Shown in pieces: positions 16,520 to 23,634 of a DNA stretch of 64,000 nucleotides. The notes beneath the pieces are model-generated. The model searched no databases, had not been told where the DNA came from, and worked only from the letters and a program-made list of their open reading frames with translations. Every line of letters begins with the position of its first letter. Position 1 is the first letter of the stretch. Made by a program: the position numbers and the translations under genes. This DNA is from Sutcliffiella cohnii (GTDB lineage Bacteria; Bacillota; Bacilli; Bacillales; Bacillaceae_I), in the NCBI RefSeq assembly GCF_002250055.1, contig NZ_CP018866.1, positions 140,001 to 204,000 of the forward strand. Direction: 5' to 3'.

Positions 16520-16726
16520 CGAAACAATATGTAAGAAACTTATTCATCGCATTCACTTTATGAACCGTGATGGAAACTCAGTTCCTATCAACTGGAAGTG
16601 AGGACCAGAAGAATCCACCTCGATTCCAAAATAGTATCGTAACTGTGATTCAAAGTTATTCTATTAACAATAAAAACTAGCAAAACAACAAAATTATAAC
16701 AGTAAAACTAGGAGGTCATTGTTTAG
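16520..16726 (+). other. Gap before the TerC gene with decayed coding traces
   Basis: One frame reads HFMNRDGNSVPINWK, then a TGA, then GPEESTSIPK; this looks like the tail of a broken gene but I cannot name it. Another frame is open from the codon after TGA (16564-16566) to 16680. No strong promoter is visible. The TerC ribosome site lies at 16711-16716. Confidence 0.3.
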
Positions 16727-17533
16727 GTGGATTTTTCAATATTATTTGAGTATGCATGGGTTTTACTATTATTAATAGCCATTGAAGGTTTGTTAGCAGC
16801 TGATAATGCACTAGTATTAGCTATTATGGTGAGGCATCTTCCTGAAGAGCAGCGTAGAAGGGCATTGTTCTACGGACTAGCTGGAGCATTCGTGTTCCGT
16901 TTTGGTTCACTATTTGTGATATCTTTTCTTGTGGATGTGTGGCAGGTGCAAGCGATAGGTGCACTTTACCTATTGTTTATCGCGGCAAATCACATATTTA
17001 GAAAACTAATTGTTAATAAAGAAAAAGATAAAGTAAATGAAAAAAAGGAAAAGAAAAAGTCAGGTTTTTGGGTAACAGTTTTTAAAGTGGAGCTTGCAGA
17101 TATAGCTTTTGCTGTAGATTCTATTCTTGCAGCTGTTGCTTTAGCTGTTACACTTCCAAACACTAATCTTCCTGAAATTGGAGGCTTAGATGGTGGGAAA
17201 TTCCTCGTTATATTTGCAGGGGGGTTGATTGGGTTAATAATTATGCGATTCGCGGCTAACTATTTTGTAAAACTTCTACAAACGAGACCAGGATTAGAAA
17301 TTGCAGCATTCGCGATAGTTGGATGGGTTGGTGTAAAGTTATTAGTGTATACGTTATCTCACCCAGAATTAGCTATCTTGCCAGAAGGGTTTGCAAAATC
17401 ACCCGAATGGAAAATTTCGTTCTATGTAATCCTTCTACTAATTGCGCTTTTTGGTTGGTTTCTTTCCAAAGAAAAGAAAGCTGATACAACGAACGCTCCA
17501 TCACAAGAGAGCAGCGTAGAGGTAGGTAAGTAA
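16727..17533 (+). CDS. TerC family membrane protein, probable Mn2+ exporter (YkoY-like)
   Basis: The protein has 268 residues and about seven membrane helices. TerC proteins such as YkoY and MeeF export Mn2+ and help load secreted metalloenzymes. Family motifs are IEGLLAADNALVLAIMV near the start and VELADIAFAVDSILAAVAL in the middle; both carry the Asp/Asn residues thought to handle the metal. A charged cytoplasmic loop (Lys/Glu-rich, about 97-115) separates the halves. The start is GTG at 16727 with GGAGGT upstream. A yybP-ykoY riboswitch lies about 700 bp upstream, which fits manganese control if the transcript reads through. Confidence 0.9.
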   Translation: MDFSILFEYAWVLLLLIAIEGLLAADNALVLAIMVRHLPEEQRRRALFYGLAGAFVFRFGSLFVISFLVDVWQVQAIGALYLLFIAANHIFRKLIVNKEKDKVNEKKEKKKSGFWVTVFKVELADIAFAVDSILAAVALAVTLPNTNLPEIGGLDGGKFLVIFAGGLIGLIIMRFAANYFVKLLQTRPGLEIAAFAIVGWVGVKLLVYTLSHPELAILPEGFAKSPEWKISFYVILLLIALFGWFLSKEKKADTTNAPSQESSVEVGK

Positions 17534-17627
17534 AAAGGTAACTCAATTATAGATAAGAATAAAACAATTGTTATTTCAAACAATAGTAAAAGAAAGTAAA
17601 GTATTTATATAAACTGCTTGTTATTTT

Positions 17628-17927
17628 TATGGAGGTATGTTTGGTGTTGATCCCAATGGCACGGATGGAATTGTGACTATCGAGGATCTAATTTAAGAGA
17701 TTGTCGGTAATATCTTTGATGTATACGATGAGCCTGAAATGGATTCAGGTCAAGTGAAGAAGATAGGTCAAGATTTGTTCGTACTTTCTGGAATGCTCAA
17801 TTTGCATGAGGTTGAAGATATATTAAAGGTTGAATTTCCTAAGGATGAATACGATACATTAAGTAGATTTATTATTGGTCAATTATGTTATAGTGAAAAT
17901 TACAGTAAAAAAGAAAATGCTAAGTAA
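17628..17927 (+). pseudogene. Decayed CNNM/CorC-type transporter gene, C-terminal fragment
   Basis: One frame reads YGGMFGVDPNGTDGIVTIED, then LI, then an in-frame TAA (17694-17696), then EIVGNIFDVYDEPE and on to FPKDEYDTLSRFIIGQLCY. This matches the CBS-domain end and CorC/HlyC domain of CNNM-type Mg2+ exporters (YrkA/YhdP/YqhB group), whose consensus I remember as DEYGG, GIVTLEDLLEEIVGEI and DYDTLGGFVLGQLG. The N-terminal membrane domain is missing. The stop replaces a Glu-type codon. A new short protein from 17739 is possible but unlikely. Confidence 0.75.
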
Positions 17928-18071
17928 AATAGGATAGTTGGTGTTTATTATTCAAGGAGAAATTATCGAAATCTGGTACGCACGAAGAGCTGTTACATAA
18001 GAAAGGCTACTAATATGAAATGTATGTAATGCAGTTCCAAAGTCGAAGTAAGTTGCTGGTCAGAGAGCGTG

Positions 18072-18106
18072 AAAAAGATACCTACTATTTAAATTAGGTA
18101 TCTTTT
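18072..18106. terminator. Bidirectional terminator hairpin
   Basis: AAAAAGATACCT (18072-18083) pairs with AGGTATCTTTTT (18095-18106). A-run and T-run flanks let it work on either strand, between the CNNM-type remnant and the convergent zinc-ribbon gene. Confidence 0.75.
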
Positions 18107-18153
18107 TACGCTAGTTATTAGTGCCAACTAGCATTGGCGTTGTATAAAATATA

Positions 18154-18363
18154 TTAGCGAGATGCTTTTGGTGGTTGGCACACTTCACATTTTCGTTGAT
18201 TATTATTTTTAAATTTCGTAAATGTTTTTTCGAAATTAGTACCACAAGCACATTTTAAAAGTAACTTCTGAGAAAAACCGTGATATTCTGTCGACAGTAG
18301 TTTACTTTCGGAATTTTTCTCGATAAATTCTTTTATTTTCTCAATTGTCCATCGTTTATTCAA
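18154..18363 (-). CDS. Small zinc-ribbon-like protein
   Basis: The protein has 69 residues. Two Cys pairs, CACG and CEVC, separated by about 20 residues form a likely zinc ribbon. The N-terminal part (WTIEKIKEFIEKNSESKLLS) resembles the repeat domain found next to zinc ribbons in some phage and homing-endonuclease-related proteins. A TTG start at 18363 is chosen because GGAGGT lies 7-8 nt upstream; an ATG at 18378 overlaps that ribosome site. It could bind nucleic acid, but this is inference. No nuclease domain is attached. Confidence 0.6.
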   Translation of the reverse strand: MNKRWTIEKIKEFIEKNSESKLLSTEYHGFSQKLLLKCACGTNFEKTFTKFKNNNQRKCEVCQPPKASR

Positions 18364-18457
18364 TATAATGACCTCCATATTTATCCAAGACAGAGGCTAT
18401 TTCTCCGTCATTTGAATCAAGCTTCTCATTATAGCATGATTGGTATTCATCATAAAG

Positions 18458-18835
18458 TTAAATTAGTACTTCACTCATGAAAGCATGTGTATTTCCTTCC
18501 GTGTCATGAAAAAATACCATCCATGTTTCAGTATTTCCCATTTTTGCCACAACATGAGGTTCACCCAAAAAATTTACATCCTTATGTAATAACTCATCAT
18601 ATGTTTTCTGGATATGTTCCACTTTAAAGTAAATGACGGAACTCGAATGTGTAAATTGTTCTTTTTCAGGAAGGCTTAACAAAATCCGTAGTCCATTACA
18701 ATCTAAAAAGGCCATATTCTCCGTGTTAAATAATAGTGATAATCCAAGTGTATCCTTATAAAAATGTATCGCTCTTTCTATCTTTTTAACTGGCACTCCG
18801 ATTTGTCCGATTTTCTGAATCGTATTAGTTTCCAT
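18458..18835 (-). CDS. VOC-family (glyoxalase/bleomycin-resistance fold) protein
   Basis: The protein has 125 residues. IGQIGVPVKKIERAIHFYKD at the start and HDTEGNTHAFMSE at the end are typical of the two beta-alpha-beta-beta-beta modules of the vicinal oxygen chelate fold. Such proteins bind a divalent metal and catalyse isomerisation, ring opening or antibiotic sequestration. The metal-ligand positions are only partly clear (Glu near the C-terminus). The substrate is unknown. It is a single minus-strand gene. Confidence 0.85.
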   Translation of the reverse strand: METNTIQKIGQIGVPVKKIERAIHFYKDTLGLSLLFNTENMAFLDCNGLRILLSLPEKEQFTHSSSVIYFKVEHIQKTYDELLHKDVNFLGEPHVVAKMGNTETWMVFFHDTEGNTHAFMSEVLI

Positions 18836-19066
18836 TATGGATAATCCCTCACCTTATTTTTATCTATTATAACTATTCTATATAACTAAATTTTCACCTT
18901 TATTTTGGACTATGGTTGGTATTATAAGGGTGGATTACTTTTCCTCTTTAATCCACTAACCTAACTGCTTGAGGTTTCTCTAAACTTTTGTTTTAATAAG
19001 CAATAGTACTACAATTAAAAGATTAATAGAGCTAATAAATTAGCTTACTAGAGGAGAATGAAGGAT

Positions 19067-20497
19067 ATGTCAATAACAAAGGGCCAAATGCGAATGGAAA
19101 AAGACTTCTTAGGTTCAAAGGAGGTTCCTTCTGAAGCATATTACGGAATTCAAACGCTTCGTGCAGTTGAAAACTTTCCTATTACAGGATATCGAATTCA
19201 TGAAGAGCTCATAAAAGCGATGGCTGTTGTGAAAAAAGCAGCTGCACTTGCTAACATGGATACGAAACGTCTTTATGACGGAATTGGAAAGAATATTCTG
19301 AAGGCTGCAGATGAGTTGTTGGCAGGAGAAATGCATGATCAAGTTATCGTGGACCCGATCCAAGGTGGAGCAGGAACGTCCATTAATATGAATATAAATG
19401 AAATCATTGCCAATCGTGCCCTAGAACTAATGGGTGAACAAAAGGGAGACTATTCGTACTGTAGTCCAAATACGCATGTTAATATGTCACAGTCTACAAA
19501 TGATGCTTTCCCGACAGCGATGCATATTGCGGTGTTAAACACATTAGAAAAATTGATTAAATCAATGGAAGCAATGCACGCTGCCTTCCAACAAAAAGCG
19601 AATGAATTTAATCACGTAATTAAAATGGGTCGTACTCACTTACAGGATGCAGTTCCGATTCGTCTTGGACAGGAATTTGAAGCATATAGTCGTGTCGTTG
19701 CACGTGATATAAACCGTATTAAACAATCGCGCCAACATTTATACGAAGTGAATATGGGAGCAACAGCGGTTGGAACTGGCTTAAACGCAGATCCAAAATA
19801 TATTGAACAAGTGGTAAAACATCTTCAAGACATTAGCGGACTTCCACTAACAGGTGCAGATCATCTTGTAGACGCAACGCAAAATACTGATGCGTATACA
19901 GAAGTTTCAAGTGTATTAAAAATTAGCATGATAAACATGTCGAAAATTGCCAATGACTTAAGATTAATGGCATCTGGACCGAGAGCTGGATTAGGAGAAA
20001 TTACATTACCTGCAAGACAGCCAGGTTCTTCGATTATGCCTGGAAAAGTAAACCCAGTAATGCCAGAGCTTATTAACCAAGTAGCATTCCAGGTTATCGG
20101 AAACGATCAAACGATTTCGCTAGCTTCCGAAGCTGGCCAGTTTGAATTGAATGTAATGGAGCCAGTTCTCATATTCAACTTGCTTCAATCCATTACCATT
20201 ATGACAAACGCTTTTGGTACTTTCACCGAACATTGTTTAAAAGGAATAACAGCAAATGAAGAAAGACTAAAAGAGTACGTGGAAAAGAGTGTTGGAGTCA
20301 TTACAGCCGTTAACCCACATATCGGTTACGAAGTAGCATCTCGTATTGCGAGAAAAGCGATTATTGAAGGTGTTCCAGTTCGTGATCTATGCTTACAATT
20401 TGATGTTCTAACAGAAGAAGAGCTAGACCTTATTTTAGATCCTTACGAAATGACGAAACCAGGTATTGCTGGTGCGGCGTTGTTTGATAGGGAATAG
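19067..20497 (+). CDS. aspA: Aspartate ammonia-lyase (aspartase)
   Basis: The protein has 476 residues. It converts L-aspartate to fumarate and ammonia. It closely follows remembered B. subtilis AspA: MEKDFLGSKEVPSEAYYGIQ, TRLYDGIG-like NMDTKRLYDGIG, GGAGTSINMNINE, SPNTHVNMSQSTNDAFPTA, and the fumarase/aspartase signature GSSIMPGKVNP. The start at 19067 is preferred to an ATG at 19058 that directly abuts GAGGAG. No asparaginase gene is next to it, unlike ansAB. The end of the gene has a partial echo about 1.4 kb downstream (21887-21918). Confidence 0.96.
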   Translation: MSITKGQMRMEKDFLGSKEVPSEAYYGIQTLRAVENFPITGYRIHEELIKAMAVVKKAAALANMDTKRLYDGIGKNILKAADELLAGEMHDQVIVDPIQGGAGTSINMNINEIIANRALELMGEQKGDYSYCSPNTHVNMSQSTNDAFPTAMHIAVLNTLEKLIKSMEAMHAAFQQKANEFNHVIKMGRTHLQDAVPIRLGQEFEAYSRVVARDINRIKQSRQHLYEVNMGATAVGTGLNADPKYIEQVVKHLQDISGLPLTGADHLVDATQNTDAYTEVSSVLKISMINMSKIANDLRLMASGPRAGLGEITLPARQPGSSIMPGKVNPVMPELINQVAFQVIGNDQTISLASEAGQFELNVMEPVLIFNLLQSITIMTNAFGTFTEHCLKGITANEERLKEYVEKSVGVITAVNPHIGYEVASRIARKAIIEGVPVRDLCLQFDVLTEEELDLILDPYEMTKPGIAGAALFDRE

Positions 20498-20506
20498 ATT
20501 CGTTCA

Positions 20507-20566
20507 AAGCTGAGTTCAGTTTTTTGTTTCATGTACAAAGGGCTGAATTCGGCTTTTTTTGTATAG
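20507..20566 (+). terminator. Probable terminator region of aspA
   Basis: Two short inverted repeats with T-runs follow the stop: CTGAGTTCAG plus six T (20510-20526), and a weaker GGCTGAATTCGGC plus seven T (20541-20560). Each alone is weak. Confidence 0.45.
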
Positions 20567-20648
20567 TTTTATCATTTTTAGCAAATGAGACATTTTGTCA
20601 TAATATATTATAAAAGAACGTTAAACGACTAGGAAAGCAGGGGGTTTT

Positions 20649-21761
20649 ATGGGAAACATGCTTGATTACTTAGATTGGCGCGGTGATTTATCTTTTGCCC
20701 AATCTCCATTTAATGAGGTAGATAACCTTATACTATCACAGCTGGCCTATGTCAATTTTGAGGGAATAGTCCCTCCTAGAGGAAACGACGAAAGTATTTC
20801 GATTAAAGATGCAGCCGAGTTTTATTTTAAAATGTACGAAGAAGAAACAATTATGAACTTTGGGTTCCTCATCCGTATTTCAGTTCCGTTGTTAAAGAAG
20901 CTCGGAGAAAGCAATCGTTTTGGAAATGCAAGACTATCACAATATGTAAACATAATTGACCTAGATGAACAAAAACAATTTTCAGCGATACATATTACTC
21001 TTAGCGATGAAACCATTTTCGTGGCGTTCAGAGGAACAGATAATACGATTGTAGGCTGGAAAGAAAACTTTAATATGAGCTTTATGATGCCTGTTCCCGC
21101 TCAACTAGAAGCTGTACGTTACTTAAATGAGACGGTTAGGGGATATGATACGAAATTAAGAATAGGTGGACATTCAAAAGGTGGAAATTTAGCAATTTTT
21201 GCATCGGTTATGTGCCAGTCCCAGATTAAAGCTAACATATTAGAAGTGTACAACAATGATGGACCTGGATTTAACAGAGAAATGACAGAGAGTAAGGAAT
21301 ATAAAGAAGTGTTAAGTCGTATGAAAACAATCGTTCCTGAATCATCTGTTGTAGGTATGCTACTAGAACACGAGGAAGATTATTACGTTGTAAAAAGTAG
21401 TAAAACAGGCTTTATGCAGCATGATGCGATGACGTGGGAAGTGCTAGGGAAAGGGTTCGTCCATGTTGGGCATGTCACACAAGAAAGTAAACTATTAGAT
21501 GTGACGTTAAAAGCATGGGTTAATAGGATGGATAAAGAGCAGCGTGAGCAGTTTGTAGATGCGATTGCTTATGTGTTCCACGCAGCGAACATTGAAAGTT
21601 TAGATGACTTGTCCCGATCCAAGTGGAAGAAGGCGAGTGAAATGCTAATTGTCATTAATCATATGGCACCTGAACATAAAGAGGTTTTAACAAAAACATT
21701 AAAGCTACTTTTCGATGAGGGACGGAGGGTATATAAAGAAGCAAAAAGTAAAGGAGATTAG
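20649..21761 (+). CDS. DUF2974 (Mbeg1-like) alpha/beta hydrolase
   Basis: The protein has 370 residues, cytoplasmic with no signal peptide. The nucleophile elbow GHSKGGN (Ser176) and the upstream oxyanion segment VAFRGTDNTIVGWKEN are the marks of lipase class-3-like hydrolases of the DUF2974 family. A candidate catalytic Asp lies in VYNNDGPGFN and a candidate His in FVHVGHVT. The substrate is unknown; family members are often annotated as lipase-like. The ribosome site GGGGG precedes the ATG. It is transcribed alone after aspA. Confidence 0.85.
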   Translation: MGNMLDYLDWRGDLSFAQSPFNEVDNLILSQLAYVNFEGIVPPRGNDESISIKDAAEFYFKMYEEETIMNFGFLIRISVPLLKKLGESNRFGNARLSQYVNIIDLDEQKQFSAIHITLSDETIFVAFRGTDNTIVGWKENFNMSFMMPVPAQLEAVRYLNETVRGYDTKLRIGGHSKGGNLAIFASVMCQSQIKANILEVYNNDGPGFNREMTESKEYKEVLSRMKTIVPESSVVGMLLEHEEDYYVVKSSKTGFMQHDAMTWEVLGKGFVHVGHVTQESKLLDVTLKAWVNRMDKEQREQFVDAIAYVFHAANIESLDDLSRSKWKKASEMLIVINHMAPEHKEVLTKTLKLLFDEGRRVYKEAKSKGD

Positions 21762-21886
21762 CGCTTGTTTTCGTCCAAAAAATATCTTGAATTTTTAGGA
21801 TACATAGATAATGAAAGTTAAAACGGTACGGGAGGATGAGGAAGTGCATACTTACTCATGAAACGACACGTGTTGGATCCTTATTA

Positions 21887-21918
21887 ATGGCGCGGCGTTG
21901 TTTAATAGGAATAAGATT
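21887..21918 (+). repeat. Partial echo of the aspA 3' end
   Basis: The segment shares GCGGCGTTGTTT exactly, and about 27 of 32 positions overall, with aspA 20473-20504. The copy here is not part of an intact gene. Confidence 0.5.
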
Positions 21919-21929
21919 TGAAAGAGGCC

Positions 21930-21960
21930 GAGCCGAGGTTTCATATCTCGGCTCTTTTCT
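21930..21960 (+). terminator. Terminator hairpin
   Basis: GAGCCGAG (21930-21937) pairs with CTCGGCTC (21947-21954), followed by TTTT. It lies between the hydrolase gene and the convergent SMR genes. Confidence 0.65.
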
Positions 21961-21969
21961 CCATTACTT

Positions 21970-22284
21970 TTACGAAACAGCTTTCAATCCCACTACACCT
22001 ATCACGATGATAATCACACTAATAATTCTTCTAATATCTTTTGATTCACCAAAAAAAGCCATATTTACTAAAACAGATGCGGCTGTACCAATGCCAATCC
22101 AGACGGAATAAGCAACACTTAACTGTATATAGTTAAAAGATGCATATAAAAAGATAAAAGAGAAGGCAAACCCAGAAATAAAAAGAATTCCATTGAATAC
22201 AGATTTCTTTTGACTATATTTTTTCAAGCCAACAACACCAACAACTTCAAGTGTTGCAGCGATAAAAACAAATAACCAACCCAT
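21970..22284 (-). CDS. Small multidrug resistance (SMR) transporter subunit, YkkD/YvdR-like
   Basis: The protein has 104 residues and four membrane helices. It starts MGWLFVFIAATLEVVGVVGL, which holds the essential membrane Glu of EmrE-type proteins. SVAYSVWIGIGTAASVLVN is the family loop-helix. SMR pairs export cationic drugs or guanidinium in exchange for protons as heterodimers. Only 2 bp separate it from the partner upstream, and a TetR gene follows the YvdT-YvdS-YvdR plan of B. subtilis. The substrate is not known. Confidence 0.88.
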   Translation of the reverse strand: MGWLFVFIAATLEVVGVVGLKKYSQKKSVFNGILFISGFAFSFIFLYASFNYIQLSVAYSVWIGIGTAASVLVNMAFFGESKDIRRIISVIIIVIGVVGLKAVS

Positions 22285-22286
22285 TT

Positions 22287-22634
22287 TTAAGCGGCTCCTT
22301 TCTCACTTTTATTTTCCACTCGGCTATCTGCAAGTTTCAGAGAGATTACACCGATTATTAGGAATGCCATGAATAATCCTTTTAAAAAGTTAAAGCTTCC
22401 TCCAAATAGAAATATGTCCATAAGGGCAGTACCGACCGTACCAACTGCGGCAAAAATGGCATAAACCGTCCCAGTTGGTAAAGATTCACATGATTTGGCT
22501 AGGAAGTGAAAATCAACTAAAATGACAGCTACAACTATTGTCCAATGCCACCATTGAGTAGCAGTATTAAAGCCATATACCCAAAGTAATTCAAATAAAC
22601 ATGTCAGCATAACGTATATCCAAGCTTTATTCAT
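22287..22634 (-). CDS. SMR transporter subunit, YkkC/YvdS-like
   Basis: The protein has 115 residues with four membrane helices and a charged tail of about 12 residues. ELLWVYGFNTA carries the conserved Glu, and SLPTGTVYAIFAAVGTVGTA is very like remembered YkkC. It forms the first gene of the pair, with an AGGAGGAG ribosome site. An inverted repeat at 22651-22673, nearly the same as the one before the regulator gene, overlaps its upstream region. No guanidine riboswitch is visible, unlike ykkCD. Confidence 0.88.
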   Translation of the reverse strand: MNKAWIYVMLTCLFELLWVYGFNTATQWWHWTIVVAVILVDFHFLAKSCESLPTGTVYAIFAAVGTVGTALMDIFLFGGSFNFLKGLFMAFLIIGVISLKLADSRVENKSEKGAA

Positions 22635-22650
22635 TTTTTCTCCTCCTTTT

Positions 22651-22673
22651 ATGAATGAATGTCATTCAGTTTT
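22651..22673. promoter_or_regulatory. TetR operator copy 2, upstream of the SMR pair
   Basis: It shares 20 of 23 bases with the perfect palindrome at 23294-23316; the core GAATGTCATTCAGT is identical. It lies between the regulator stop and the SMR genes, so the pair likely has its own repressed promoter. Confidence 0.65.
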
Positions 22674-22694
22674 AAGTGAAATACAATCTTTCAG

Positions 22695-23270
22695 TTAAAA
22701 AGATTGTACTCCTAATCCTCTTTGGATAAATAAAAGTAATTCTTTTTTTGTGTTACTAACATTTGGTGATATTTGTTCTTCATATAGATAAACTTGTTCT
22801 GCTGAAGATTCAATAAGTCCGACTAACATTTTAGACATGTAATCAGGATTTACAGAAGAGTTTATTTCACCAGATTCGATTGCAGTATTTAAGAAAGAAA
22901 TCATCCATTCATATACAGGTGTATAGATCATTTCCCACTCTCGGACATGTTGTGTTTGTGCTAAACCAGCATAAATTAATGTAAACGTTTCTCGATATTT
23001 ATCTGTTAGTGTAAAGAAAACGTCCACGGTCTGCTCTAGCCTGCCAAGGAAATCTTTCTTTGTTACTTGTTCATTAAGTCCATTAATTATTTTTTGTACC
23101 ATCACTTCAGCAATTGCTGGCATAACCGACAATTTTGAAGGGAAATATAAATAAAAGGTACCTTGACCAATACCAGCCTCTTTTACGATATCGGAAATTT
23201 TCGTTTTCTCAATCCCTTTTTCAACGAATACTTTAATAGCTGCATCTATAATTTGATTTCGTTTTTCCAT
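22695..23270 (-). CDS. TetR/AcrR family repressor (YvdT-like)
   Basis: The protein has 191 residues. The N-terminal helix-turn-helix reads KISDIVKEAGIGQGTFYLYF, typical of the family. It resembles remembered B. subtilis YvdT both in sequence (TFYLYFPSK..VMPAIAE) and in preceding an SMR gene pair. The start at 23270 is chosen because AAGGTG lies upstream; an in-frame ATG at 23291 would have its ribosome site inside the operator. It probably represses itself and the SMR pair, releasing on drug binding. Confidence 0.87.
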   Translation of the reverse strand: MEKRNQIIDAAIKVFVEKGIEKTKISDIVKEAGIGQGTFYLYFPSKLSVMPAIAEVMVQKIINGLNEQVTKKDFLGRLEQTVDVFFTLTDKYRETFTLIYAGLAQTQHVREWEMIYTPVYEWMISFLNTAIESGEINSSVNPDYMSKMLVGLIESSAEQVYLYEEQISPNVSNTKKELLLFIQRGLGVQSF

Positions 23271-23293
23271 CTGAACAATCACCTTCCACATTT

Positions 23294-23316
23294 ATGACTG
23301 AATGTCATTCAGTCAT
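23294..23316. promoter_or_regulatory. Perfect 23-bp palindrome, TetR operator
   Basis: The arms ATGACTGAATG and CATTCAGTCAT are exact reverse complements around a single T. It lies just upstream of the TetR start, so autorepression is likely. Confidence 0.75.
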
Positions 23317-23634
23317 AATCCTACCACAAGGTTATTTTCATTGTCAAACAGCTGCTGATGAAAAAGACCGTCCCCAAGCAGATATGTTCTATTCATCTAG
23401 TTTTTTCAACTTTGTATGATTTATAATATATACAGATATATACTCCTCATCGTTATTCACCTTACTAATTTTTATATAAAAAATCCAATGGGTAACTTGA
23501 GCTTTCGTTGTCAGACTTTAGATGTGTATCGTGTTTGTTAAAAAGGACTAAATGCTTAGAAACTTATTATTAATTGAGGCGTACATATACATGTAACGTT
23601 AGAACGGTGCGAAGGCAATGATAAGGAGGCAATG
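23317..23634. other. Intergenic region between TetR and the transglutaminase-like gene
   Basis: It holds a GTCCCC fragment near 23371 that may be a worn copy of the dispersed repeat, and AT-rich sequence likely to hold divergent promoters. No gene is seen. AGGAGG for the next gene is at 23624-23629. Confidence 0.4.

Noticed and set aside
21836..22111. 91-codon ORF over the aspA-like echo
   Set aside because: It crosses a terminator and runs antisense into the SMR gene; the protein is unlike any family.
22635..22694. Guanidine (ykkC) riboswitch before the SMR pair
   Set aside because: The leader is only 60 bp and contains a TetR-type operator, with no aptamer motifs.
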